Shown here in pieces: positions 30,304 to 38,878 of a stretch of 64,000 nucleotides of DNA. The notes below the pieces were generated by a model, which made no database searches, was not told where the DNA came from, and worked only from the letters and a program-made list of their open reading frames with translations. Position 1 is the first letter of the stretch. Every line of letters begins with the position of its first letter. The stretch spans positions 241,184 to 305,183 of the forward strand of contig NZ_SJEY01000005.1 of assembly GCF_004761875.1 (NCBI RefSeq). The letters are read 5' to 3'. The stretch comes from Roseovarius aestuariivivens. GTDB lineage: Bacteria; Pseudomonadota; Alphaproteobacteria; Rhodobacterales; Rhodobacteraceae. Both the position numbers and the translations under genes were made by a program.

Positions 30304-31377
30304 ATGTCCGTCCCCCGCATCCTCACAAGCGCCGCCCTGGCGCTCGGCCTCGCCTCCGCCGCCGTGGCGCAGGAGAAGACCAAGGTCGGCTTTATCTATG
30401 TCGGGCCCGTCGGCGACGGCGGCTGGACCTACGAACACGATCAGGGCAGGCTTGCGGTGGAAGAACATTTCGGCGACGCGGTCGAAACCGTCTATCAGGA
30501 AAGCGTGCCCGAAGGCACCGACGCCGAGCGTGCGATCACGCAGATGGCGCTGCAGGGCGCGGATCTCATCTTCACCACATCCTTCGGCTTCATGGATCCG
30601 ACGCTGAACGTGGCCGGCAAGTTCCCAGACGTGAAGTTCGAGCACGCGACCGGCTACAAGACCGCGCCCAACGTCTCGACTTATTCCGCACGCTTCTACG
30701 AGGGCCGCGCGATCCAGGGCCATATCGCGGGCAAGATGACCAAGTCGAACGTCATCGGCTACATCGCCTCCTACCCCATTCCCGAAGTGATCCGCGGGAT
30801 CAACGCGGCTTACATTCACGCCCGCAAGGTCAACCCAGACATCGAGTTCAAGATCATCTGGGTCTACACTTGGTTCGACCCGGCGAAAGAGGCCGACGCG
30901 GCCACGGCCCTGATCGAGCAAGGCGCCGACGTGATCCTGCAGCACACCGACTCGACCGCGCCGCAATCGGCGGCGGAGAAGGCCGAGGGTGTGATCACCT
31001 TCGGTCAGGCCTCTGACATGGCCGAATACGCCCCCCTGCCCCGCGTAAGTTCGATCATCGACAACTGGGCACCATATTATATCGACCGCACGCAGGCGGT
31101 CATCGACGGCAACTGGGAAAGCCGGCAGACATGGGACGGGATCGGTCCGGGCATGGTCGAAATCGGCGAGATCACCGACGCCGTGCCGGCGGACGTCAAG
31201 GCCGAGGCGCTGGCGATGAAAGAGGCCATCGCGGCAGGCGACTACCATCCGTTCACCGGCCCGCTCAAAAAACAGGACGGCTCGGACTGGCTGGCCGAGG
31301 GCGAGACGGCCGATGACGGCACGCTGCTGGGCATGAATTTCTACGTCGAGGGGCTAACGGGCGAAATCCCGCAATAA
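30304..31377 (+). CDS. BMP-family substrate-binding protein
   Basis: 357 aa with a signal peptide (MSVPRILTSAALALGLASAA, cleaved near VAQ). The BMP (basic membrane protein/PnrA) motifs are present: KVGFIYVGPVGDGGWTYEHD, DLIFTTSFGFMDPTLNVAGK, and HTDSTAPQSAAEKA. Characterised members bind purine nucleosides, and some bind other small molecules, so nucleoside uptake is the best guess. Last gene of the importer operon and probably the most expressed. A terminator follows. Confidence 0.93.
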   Translation: MSVPRILTSAALALGLASAAVAQEKTKVGFIYVGPVGDGGWTYEHDQGRLAVEEHFGDAVETVYQESVPEGTDAERAITQMALQGADLIFTTSFGFMDPTLNVAGKFPDVKFEHATGYKTAPNVSTYSARFYEGRAIQGHIAGKMTKSNVIGYIASYPIPEVIRGINAAYIHARKVNPDIEFKIIWVYTWFDPAKEADAATALIEQGADVILQHTDSTAPQSAAEKAEGVITFGQASDMAEYAPLPRVSSIIDNWAPYYIDRTQAVIDGNWESRQTWDGIGPGMVEIGEITDAVPADVKAEALAMKEAIAAGDYHPFTGPLKKQDGSDWLAEGETADDGTLLGMNFYVEGLTGEIPQ

Positions 31378-31400
31378 GCCCCGGCACCCTATGAACAGAG

Positions 31401-31429
31401 ACGGGCCCCGGCGCACCGGAGCCCGTTTT
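31401..31429 (+). terminator. Intrinsic terminator of the BMP importer operon
   Basis: An 11-bp stem with one mismatch (acgggccccgg at 31401-31411 with ccggagcccgt at 31416-31426) is followed by four T. Confidence 0.8.
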
Positions 31430-31452
31430 CTGTGCGTGGACAGCGGCGCCCG

Positions 31453-32085
31453 TTAAGCGAGATAGGCGCTGGCCTTTGCGACCGGGTTCGGCAATGCCGG
31501 ATAGGCGTAGCGACGCCGCGCCAGGTTGGGGAAAAGGCTCATCAGACGTTCGCGCGCGGCGACGTCGACCAGATGCAGCGCCTTGGGCGACGGGCGGAAG
31601 GTTTCCACCGGCAGGCCTTCAGCAGTGATCACCTCGTGCTGGTCGAAGACGAGGTTGTAATAGGTGACATCGCTGGCGGACCGGTCGACGAAAGCCGCGT
31701 CGCTGGCCCCGGCGATGGCGTCGATTTGCATCAGGCACGGCTGCGAATCCTCGGCCCCGGCAATCTTGTAGCCCGGGATCAGCGCGCGATGACCGCTGGC
31801 GATGCGCAGGTCGCGCGCCGGCATCATCGGCCCGATCGCCCGCGGCTTGAGCCGGATCGGCGCCAACTCCGGAAAACGGCTCATATCCGCGTCCGTCGCG
31901 GTCCAGGTCCAGATCATGCGTACCGGCTGCAGCCCGTTATGCCGCGTCACCACCATGTCTCCGGGATGCAACATTTCCACCCGCCGGCCGCCCAGCGGCG
32001 TGCGCACCGTCGTCTCTCCGCACAGGCCGGTCAGAAACCGGCGATCCGGCTTTACACTCGACGTCACCGAGGACACAAAGCTCAT
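31453..32085 (-). CDS. Stand-alone Hint (Hedgehog/intein) domain protein
   Basis: 210 aa from ATG 32085 (MSFVSSVTSS), GGAG about 8 bases upstream. The Hint fold is visible: block A with the nucleophile in LCGETTVRTPLGGRRVEML, block B in LRIASGHRALIPG, and a C-terminal strand YYNLVFDQHEVITAEGLPVE. Hint domains can self-cleave, but no flanking extein is seen: the domain fills most of the protein. Such Hint-only genes are common in Rhodobacterales and uncharacterised. It is convergent with the ABC importer operon. Confidence 0.85.
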   Translation of the reverse strand: MSFVSSVTSSVKPDRRFLTGLCGETTVRTPLGGRRVEMLHPGDMVVTRHNGLQPVRMIWTWTATDADMSRFPELAPIRLKPRAIGPMMPARDLRIASGHRALIPGYKIAGAEDSQPCLMQIDAIAGASDAAFVDRSASDVTYYNLVFDQHEVITAEGLPVETFRPSPKALHLVDVAARERLMSLFPNLARRRYAYPALPNPVAKASAYLA

Positions 32086-32259
32086 CAACATTCTCCTGCG
32101 TCGCAATTCACTGTTAATCATTCGTGTCCAATGCGACGCATTTGAGGTCAAAAAGTGGTCGTCTCGTGAAACATGCGGTTGATCTGCGGCAACGCTTTGA
32201 CACCGCTGGTGGTCGTGTCACACTCGGACTGTTCGTCACCACAGCCCCGGGCACAGATC

Positions 32260-32925
32260 ATGGCAAGCCGTTCTTCCGCACCGAAACCCTCCGTTGCCGA
32301 ACGCATGCCGGACGGCCGCCTGCACGCCCCCTCCGCCCAGCGTAACGCCCAGGCCATTCTGACGGTGCTCAAACAGCACACACCGTCCAAGGGCCGCGTT
32401 CTCGAACTGGCCAGCGGCACTGGCCAGCACGCGGTCACCTTCGCCGACGCCCTGCCCGATCTCGACTGGCAGCCCACCGAGGTGGACGCGGCGCGCCTCG
32501 CCAGCATCCGGCTCTGGGCCGCCGAGGCGGCGTTGCCCAACCTGCGCGATCCGATCCGCCTTGATGCGACGGCGCCGGGCTGGGGCGCGGATCACGCGGG
32601 CCAGGACCTGATCCTGCTGGTCAATCTCCTGCATCTCATCCCCGAACCGGCTGTCCGGACTCTGATCACCGAGGCCGCGGCAGCCCTTGCACCGGGCGGG
32701 CGGCTCATGCTCTACGGTCCCTTCCTGCGCAACGGAGAAGCGACCTCCGAAGGCGACCGGGCCTTTCACACCAGCCTGCAGGCGCAGGATCCCGCCATCG
32801 GCTACAAGGACGATTTCGATATGGCCGACTGGATTCACGCCGCCGGTCTGGAACTGATCGACCTGATCGACATGCCGTCCAACAATCTCGTCTTCGTGGC
32901 CCGCAAGGCCGGGGGCGCGGCCTGA
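32260..32925 (+). CDS. SAM-dependent methyltransferase (DUF938 family)
   Basis: 221 aa from ATG 32260. The SAM motif I is RVLELASGTGQHAVTFADAL, the acidic loop is DWQPTEVDAARLASIRLWAA, and motif IV-like NLLHLIPEPAVRTLITEAAA follows. The whole protein matches the DUF938 length. Substrate unknown. Its stop overlaps the start of the GH25 gene (TGATG), so the two are coupled. Confidence 0.87.
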   Translation: MASRSSAPKPSVAERMPDGRLHAPSAQRNAQAILTVLKQHTPSKGRVLELASGTGQHAVTFADALPDLDWQPTEVDAARLASIRLWAAEAALPNLRDPIRLDATAPGWGADHAGQDLILLVNLLHLIPEPAVRTLITEAAAALAPGGRLMLYGPFLRNGEATSEGDRAFHTSLQAQDPAIGYKDDFDMADWIHAAGLELIDLIDMPSNNLVFVARKAGGAA

Positions 32926-33686
32926 TGCGCCCGGGGTTTTTCAGCGTTCTCGCGGCGTGCCTCGCACTTTTTCTCGTCAGTTCTCCGGCCCTGGCGCAGG
33001 CCCCGCGTTTCGGCGACAACGACCCGGTTGAATGGAACGGCACGCCGCCCTGGCACTATCCCATTCACGGCATCGACGTGGCGCGGTTCCAGGAAGATGT
33101 AAACTGGGACCGGGTGGCGAAATCCGGCATCCGCTTCGCCTATATCAAGGCGACCGAGGGCGGCGACCTGCTCGATCCGAAATTCACCCGCAACTGGCGG
33201 CTCGCCTCGCGCGCGGGTCTCGCGCACGGGGCCTATCATTTCTACTATTTCTGCACCCCGCCCGAGGTGCAGGCGCAATGGTTCATCCGCAATGTTCCCA
33301 AGCAACGCGGCGCGCTGCCCCCGGTGCTCGACATGGAATGGAACCCGTTTTCACCTACCTGCACCACCCGTCCGCCGGGGGCCGAAGTGCGCCGGCAGGC
33401 GAAGATCTTCCTCGACATCCTCGAACGGCATTACGACCAGCGGCCGCTGATCTATACCACGGTGGAATTTTACCGCGAGACCGGCATCGGTCGCATGGCG
33501 GGATACGAATTCTGGCTGCGCTCGACCGCCCAGACACTCGACAAGACCTATCCGGGCCAAAGCTGGACCTTCTGGCAATATACCGGCACGGGGATCGTGC
33601 CCGGCGTGCAGGGCGGCGTTGACATCAACGTCTTTCACGGACGCCGCACGCAATGGAACTCTTGGGTGAAAACGCGCACGCGCTGA
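32925..33686 (+). CDS. Glycoside hydrolase family 25 muramidase, secreted
   Basis: 253 aa with a signal peptide (MRPGFFSVLAACLALFLVSS, cleaved after ALA). The GH25 signature positions are present: HGIDVARFQEDVNWDRVAKS, FAYIKATEGGDLLDPKFTRN, and the catalytic DxE in PVLDMEWNPF. The C-terminus reads QSWTFWQYTGTGIVPGVQGG then VDINVFHG, as in lysozyme-type GH25 enzymes. It cleaves peptidoglycan in the periplasm or outside. Coupled to the upstream methyltransferase gene. Confidence 0.92.
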   Translation: MRPGFFSVLAACLALFLVSSPALAQAPRFGDNDPVEWNGTPPWHYPIHGIDVARFQEDVNWDRVAKSGIRFAYIKATEGGDLLDPKFTRNWRLASRAGLAHGAYHFYYFCTPPEVQAQWFIRNVPKQRGALPPVLDMEWNPFSPTCTTRPPGAEVRRQAKIFLDILERHYDQRPLIYTTVEFYRETGIGRMAGYEFWLRSTAQTLDKTYPGQSWTFWQYTGTGIVPGVQGGVDINVFHGRRTQWNSWVKTRTR

Positions 33687-33782
33687 ACGCCCGCCGCCGA
33701 CGCGGGCGAATTCCCCTTACGTCACCCGCCCGGTTCGTGGAATGATTGTAAACACGGCAACGGCACACCGGGAGGGATCACC

Positions 33783-34391
33783 ATGTCGATCATGAAACTG
33801 CTGCAACAGGCGCAGGGCGGTCAGTGGCTTGCCCAACTCGCGCAGCAATTCGGGCTCGATGAGAGCACGGCACAGCAACTCACGCAAATGCTCGCCCCGG
33901 CCATCGGGTCAGCGGCCAAACAGCGCGCGCAAGAAGGGGAGGCCGAGCGCGTACTCGAAACCTTTCGCGGCGAAAGCCAGGCCAATCTCTTCGACGATCC
34001 CGCCGCGGCGGCCAGCGGCGCGGGACAGGCGCAGGGCATGGATTTCCTGCAGACCCTACTGGGCGGCAAGCAAGAGGCCGAGGGGCTGGCGCAGGAGGCC
34101 GCCAACCGCGCGGGTGTCGAAAGCTCGACCGTGGCGCAGTTCCTGCCGGCGCTCGCGGCCATGGTGCAGGGCGGGCTGCAGAAAAACATGCCTGACAGCA
34201 CCATCGACGGGATGGAGGCGCGACTCTCCGGAAGTGGCGGCGGTGGCCTCATTGGCATGGTCGGGGGTCTTCTCGGCGGCAAAAAGGACGCCGGCGATGA
34301 CAATCCGCTCGGCCCGCTGGTGCAAATGCTCGACCAGGACGGCGACGGTTCGGTGCTCGACGACGTGATCGGCCGTTTCTTGCGTCGCTAA
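33783..34391 (+). CDS. DUF937 domain protein
   Basis: 202 aa. It is Gln-rich and helical: MSIMKLLQQAQGGQWLAQLA, then QQFGLDESTAQQLTQMLAPA. A Gly-rich segment (GSGGGGLIGMVGGLLGGKK) and a C-terminal Asp-rich tail (MLDQDGDGSVLDDVIGRFL) follow; the last stretch is a possible EF-hand-like dockerin pattern. SD GGAGGGA upstream. Function unknown. Confidence 0.85.
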   Translation: MSIMKLLQQAQGGQWLAQLAQQFGLDESTAQQLTQMLAPAIGSAAKQRAQEGEAERVLETFRGESQANLFDDPAAAASGAGQAQGMDFLQTLLGGKQEAEGLAQEAANRAGVESSTVAQFLPALAAMVQGGLQKNMPDSTIDGMEARLSGSGGGGLIGMVGGLLGGKKDAGDDNPLGPLVQMLDQDGDGSVLDDVIGRFLRR

Positions 34392-34399
34392 GGCAGAAA

Positions 34400-34420
34400 G
34401 GGCGGCCTTCTGGGCCGCCC
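34400..34420. terminator. GC hairpin between convergent genes
   Basis: An 8-bp stem (gggcggcc at 34400-34407 with ggccgccc at 34413-34420) has no T-run. It lies between the DUF937 gene and the minus-strand flavoenzyme gene. Confidence 0.45.
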
Positions 34421-34429
34421 CGCTGTCCC

Positions 34430-36937
34430 TCACCCGTCCTTGCGGATGGTCTCGTTCTTCGGATCATAGGGGCTGTCGCAGGTGACGACCGCATCCCAAA
34501 GCTGATCGAACATCTTGACCTTGAGCTTCGTGCCTTCGACCGCCAGCTCGGGCTTGATGTAACCCATCCCGATCGACTTGCCGAAATGCACCGAATAGCC
34601 GCCCGAGGTCAGACGCCCGACGCGGCTGCCATCCTCGGCATAAAGCGCCTCGCGGCCCCACGGATCGGCATCTTCCGGCCCGTCGATCAGAAGCGTGCAG
34701 CACTTCGACCGCACGCCGGTCTCTTCCAGCTTCGCCTTACCGTGGAAGTCCTTCTCCAGATCGACAAAGCGCGGCAGATCGGCCTCCAGCGGCGTCGCAT
34801 CGCGGCCCAGCTCGTTGCCAAAGGCGCGGTACGATTTCTCCTGCCGCAGCCAGTTCTGCGCGCGCGCACCCACCAGCTTCATCCCATGCTTTTCGCCTGC
34901 CTTTTCAAGCAGATCGAAGAGGTAATTCTGCATCTCGATTGGGTGATGCAGCTCCCATCCCAGCTCGCCGGTATAGGCCACGCGGATCGCGTTGACCGGG
35001 CACATGCCCAGCTCGATCCGCTGCGCCGAAAGCCATGGGAAGCGCTTGTTCGACAGCGCCGTCTCGGGCTCCGCGTCCTTGATGACTTCCTTAAGGACAT
35101 CGCGCGACTTCGGTCCGGCAATGGCGAAGACACCGTATTGCGAGGTCACGTCCTGGATCTCGATATAGCCGAACTCGGCCATCTTGTCCTCGGCGGCCTT
35201 GCGCAGGTAATCCGCGTCGTACTCGGTCCAGGCCCCCGCGGAGACGAGATAGTACTGGTTCTCGGCCTGCCGCACGATGGTGTATTCCGTGCGCGTGGTG
35301 CCATGCGCGGTCAGCGCATAGGTGAGGTTGATGCGGCCCACTTTCGGCAACTTGTTGCAGGTGAACCAGTCGAGGAACGCCGTCGCTCCCGGCCCCTTTA
35401 CAACGTGCTTGGTAAAGGCCGTGGCGTCGATCAGACCCACGCCATTGCGGACGGCTTCGGCCTCGGCCTTGGTATACTCCCACCAGCCGCCGCGACGGAA
35501 GCTGCGCGCGTCATGGTCGAAATTGTCATCTGCGTCGAGGGGGCCGTAGTAGTTGGGACGCTCCCAACCGTTCACGAAGCCGAACTGCGCACCACGCGCC
35601 TTCTGCCGGTCATAGGCCGGCGCGGTGCGCAGCGGGCGACAGGCGGGACGCTCTTCATCCGGATGGTGCAGGATATAGACGTGCTCGTAGGCTTCCTCGT
35701 TCTTGCGCGCGGCGAACTCGGTCGTCATCCAATTGCTGGAATACCGCTTGGGATCCAGGCTCGCCATGTCGATCTCGGCCTCACCCTCGACCATCAGCTG
35801 CGCAAGGTAATAGCCCGTGCCACCTGCGGCGGTGATGCCGAAGGAAAACCCTTCGGCCAGCCACATGTTGCGCAACCCCGGCGCGGGGCCGACCAATGGG
35901 TTGCCATCGGGCGTATAGCAGATCGGCCCGTTGAAATCGTCCTTCAGACCCACCTCTTCCGTCGAGGGAATCCGGTGGATCATGCTCATGTATTCCTCCT
36001 CGATCCGCTCCAGATCGAGCGGGAAGAGATCGGCCCGGAAGCTGTCGGGCACGCCATACTCGAACCGCGAGGGCGCGTTGAGCTCGTAGGGCCCGAGGAT
36101 CCAGCCGCCGCGCTCTTCGCGCACATACCACTTGGCGTCGGCGTCGCGCAGCACGGGGTGCTCTTCGCCGCCCTCTTTGCGGTACTTGACCAGCTCGGCA
36201 TCGGGCTCGGTCACGATGAACTGGTGCTCGACCGGGATCGCCGGCATCTTGATGCCCAGAAGTTTCGCAGTGCGCTGCGCGTGGTTGCCCGAGGCGGTGA
36301 CCACATGCTCGGCGCTGACCACGATCTGCTCGTCAGAAGGCACCAGGTTGCCGCCCTTCTCGACCATCTTCGTCAGGGTCACGTCCCAGTGATCGCCTTT
36401 CCATTCGAACCCGTCGGCCTGCCACTTGCGCTCGATCGTGACACCGCGCTGGCGCGCGCCCTTGGCCATCGCCATGGTCACGTCGGCCGGGTTGATGTAG
36501 CCGTCGGTCGGGTGATAGATCGCACCTTTCAGGTCGTCGGTGTTGACCAGCGGCCAGCGTTCCTTGATCTGCGCAGGGCTCATCCACTCGTACGGCACGC
36601 CGCAGGTCTCGGCGGTGGTGGCATAGACCATGTATTCGTCCATGCGCTCGTCGGTCTGCGCCATGCGCAGATTGCCCACGACCGAGAAGCCCGCGTTGAG
36701 GCCGGTCTCGTCTTCCAGGGTCTTGTAGAACTTGATGGAATAGTCGTGGATGTGGGTCGTCGCGAAGGACATGTTGAAATAGGGCAAAAGCCCCGCGGCA
36801 TGCCAGGTCGAGCCGCTCGTCAGCTCGTCGCGCTCGATCAGCATCACATCGTCCCAGCCCGCCTTGGCCAGGTGATAGGCGATAGAGGTCCCGACGGCGC
36901 CGCCACCGACGATAAGGGCTTTGACTTGTGTTTTCAT
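34430..36937 (-). CDS. Dimethylglycine/sarcosine dehydrogenase-type flavoenzyme with GcvT domain
   Basis: 835 aa. The N-terminal half is a FAD oxidoreductase: ADP-binding VKALIVGGGAVGTSIAYHLA, and SGSTWHAAGLLPYF, whose His carries covalent FAD in characterised dimethylglycine dehydrogenases. A second substrate-domain motif is GFSFGITAAGGTGYYLAQLM. From about residue 430 the protein is GcvT-like (tetrahydrofolate-binding), with AYTGELGWELHHPIEMQNYL and KSYRAFGNELGRDATPLEAD. It would N-demethylate dimethylglycine, sarcosine or a related amine and capture C1 units on folate. No betaine-pathway genes are adjacent, so the exact substrate is open. Confidence 0.9.
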   Translation of the reverse strand: MKTQVKALIVGGGAVGTSIAYHLAKAGWDDVMLIERDELTSGSTWHAAGLLPYFNMSFATTHIHDYSIKFYKTLEDETGLNAGFSVVGNLRMAQTDERMDEYMVYATTAETCGVPYEWMSPAQIKERWPLVNTDDLKGAIYHPTDGYINPADVTMAMAKGARQRGVTIERKWQADGFEWKGDHWDVTLTKMVEKGGNLVPSDEQIVVSAEHVVTASGNHAQRTAKLLGIKMPAIPVEHQFIVTEPDAELVKYRKEGGEEHPVLRDADAKWYVREERGGWILGPYELNAPSRFEYGVPDSFRADLFPLDLERIEEEYMSMIHRIPSTEEVGLKDDFNGPICYTPDGNPLVGPAPGLRNMWLAEGFSFGITAAGGTGYYLAQLMVEGEAEIDMASLDPKRYSSNWMTTEFAARKNEEAYEHVYILHHPDEERPACRPLRTAPAYDRQKARGAQFGFVNGWERPNYYGPLDADDNFDHDARSFRRGGWWEYTKAEAEAVRNGVGLIDATAFTKHVVKGPGATAFLDWFTCNKLPKVGRINLTYALTAHGTTRTEYTIVRQAENQYYLVSAGAWTEYDADYLRKAAEDKMAEFGYIEIQDVTSQYGVFAIAGPKSRDVLKEVIKDAEPETALSNKRFPWLSAQRIELGMCPVNAIRVAYTGELGWELHHPIEMQNYLFDLLEKAGEKHGMKLVGARAQNWLRQEKSYRAFGNELGRDATPLEADLPRFVDLEKDFHGKAKLEETGVRSKCCTLLIDGPEDADPWGREALYAEDGSRVGRLTSGGYSVHFGKSIGMGYIKPELAVEGTKLKVKMFDQLWDAVVTCDSPYDPKNETIRKDG

Positions 36938-37085
36938 GGGCTGCGACTCCTTGCGCTCTTAGCGCGTTGTTTATCACGCCTGTGGCCGCAAGGCGGGTTC
37001 AGCCGACATAGTGAAGTGCAAAAACGACGCGCGGCGCCCGTCGGGACGCCGCACAAAAGTTTTGGTCGTTTTGTCGCGCTGCGGC

Positions 37086-38777
37086 TCAGTCGCAGAAGCT
37101 CCCGACGCAGCGGGTGCCGCCCGACTGGCCAGAGTTGGACAGCTGTAGGCGCGTTGGCTTTTCACCGGTCGTGAGGCCCGCGGGCTCCTGCGCGCTGAGC
37201 GCACCGCCATCGCCCTTGATCTTGCCGGTGATCTTGCCCAGAAGTCCCGCGACCGCCCCACCGCGAGTGCCGCGTGCCGCCTCGCATTCCAGCCGGTACC
37301 GATGCGCGACCCAGGCGCAGCTGTCCACCGGCAGGGCATGGCGATCTTCAAAGGCGCGCGCCACGACCATCAGTCCAAGCTCCATCTCGGCCTCGCTGGC
37401 GTCGTGGCTTTTTATGAAAGCGTCATAGCTGTCGGGATCCACGGTCATGGAAATCGCCATGCCGCCCGCCGCATCGGTGGATTTCGTGTCGATTTCCATC
37501 AGAACCTGGCCCAAATTCGCGGCATGAAGCGGCCCGTCGCGATCCGTGGCGGTCGCGTTCAAAGCCTGCGCAGAGGTCCCCGCGACACTCGGCGCGGTGA
37601 CGTCCAGCCCCAGTTCGGCCGCCAGTTCCGGCGACATCTCGGGTGCCGGCGCCTCCTCGTCGAGGCTGGCCATGGCGGCGGCCTCGGCATCGGCCAGAAC
37701 CACCACGGTTTCCACCATCCGGTTCACGTCCGCCTTGACCTCTGCCGCCGACTTGCCCGACCGCACGGACTTGGCCGCCACGTGATAGGCCGCGTCGATC
37801 AGCATGCCCAGATTCACATCCTGCCCGCCGGTGATGTCCATCAGATCGACCGTCCCGCCGAATTGCTGGGCGTAGGTGTTCACGATGAGCGCGTTGGTGT
37901 CGATATTCTCGATCCGGTACTGGGCCTCCCGGGCGCGCAGCGACACGAATTCGTCATGTAGCGTGTCCATCGCCAAGGCCATGTCGGCCCCAGCGATCCC
38001 GTCCGGCAGCGTGGCGTCGTTTCCCACCCCGGCCATCGGCACCGGCAAAAGCCGGTTCAGACCATCATAGTCGATCCGGCTGAGGATCTCGTTGGTCGAG
38101 GCGCTTCCGGCATTGGCGTGGACGCGCACCGTGACCTCGTCACCGAACCCGATCCGGCCTTCGAGAATCCGGTAATGGTATTTGCGCTTGCCGTCCTGCG
38201 TCAGCCTTTCGACAAAGCCCACACCGCCGATGGTGTCATAGCCCAGCCGGTCCTTGAAATGACCGAAATCCGCGCCAGTCAGCACGCTGGCGACCAGCCC
38301 GATCATCGAGTTGTTGTCAGGCTTCTCGCGCAGATCAACCTCGACGAACACCGTCTCGTTGCCGCGCTCGTAGACAAAGCTGCGCGTGGCGCGCTCCTTG
38401 GCCTCCTTGACCTTCTTCTTGCCTTCCATCTGCTGCAGCAGGGTCTCGCCCGCGCCGTCGTCCTTCTTCTTCTCGGGCGGCGGCATGATCGCACTATCGT
38501 CGCCCTCCAGAAGCGCGCGGCGCGTCCAGCCCTCGGGCGCCTCGGGCAGATACTCCGCCCCGCCCCGGCGCCAGGCAGACTTGCGCTCCTTTTCCGCCGT
38601 GGCAGCGGCGGTTTCGGCCTTGGCGGCGTTGAACCGGCCCGGCACGGTCTCGGCATAAGCGCTCAGCGGCATCTGGCCCAGCGAAAAGCCCGCCTTTTTC
38701 GACTGGTCGAAATAATCGACGCCGGCGACAAGGACTCCGGCGACCGCAACAAATCCGATGGCGTATGAGTTGACCAT
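37086..38777 (-). CDS. Membrane-anchored protein of unknown function
   Basis: 563 aa from ATG 38777 (MVNSYAIGFVAVAGVLVAGV). One N-terminal hydrophobic segment acts as anchor or uncleaved signal, and the rest is predicted outside the cytoplasm. Charged helical repeats (ERKSAWRRGGAEYLPEAPEG, GKKKVKEAKERATRSFVYER with nearby DUF-like acidic stretches) precede a long mixed domain with QFGGTVDLMDITGGQDVNLG. The C-terminus has cysteines in DSCAWVAHRYRLECEAARG and GGTRCVGSFCD. I do not recognise the family. It lies 101 bp downstream of ggt on the same strand. Confidence 0.7.
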   Translation of the reverse strand: MVNSYAIGFVAVAGVLVAGVDYFDQSKKAGFSLGQMPLSAYAETVPGRFNAAKAETAAATAEKERKSAWRRGGAEYLPEAPEGWTRRALLEGDDSAIMPPPEKKKDDGAGETLLQQMEGKKKVKEAKERATRSFVYERGNETVFVEVDLREKPDNNSMIGLVASVLTGADFGHFKDRLGYDTIGGVGFVERLTQDGKRKYHYRILEGRIGFGDEVTVRVHANAGSASTNEILSRIDYDGLNRLLPVPMAGVGNDATLPDGIAGADMALAMDTLHDEFVSLRAREAQYRIENIDTNALIVNTYAQQFGGTVDLMDITGGQDVNLGMLIDAAYHVAAKSVRSGKSAAEVKADVNRMVETVVVLADAEAAAMASLDEEAPAPEMSPELAAELGLDVTAPSVAGTSAQALNATATDRDGPLHAANLGQVLMEIDTKSTDAAGGMAISMTVDPDSYDAFIKSHDASEAEMELGLMVVARAFEDRHALPVDSCAWVAHRYRLECEAARGTRGGAVAGLLGKITGKIKGDGGALSAQEPAGLTTGEKPTRLQLSNSGQSGGTRCVGSFCD

Positions 38778-38878
38778 GTATTCCGCTCCACAAGTAACAG
38801 TGGCGCGACGTTGCCGGTCAATTTTGTCAGCAATTCGATCCGGTGGCGGCGATTTTCCGGCCCGGCGCCCTGCCGACC

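Noticed and set aside
34586..37174. 862-aa ORF on the plus strand
   Set aside because: It is antisense to the flavoenzyme gene, has no recognisable domain, and is a product of GC-rich codon bias.
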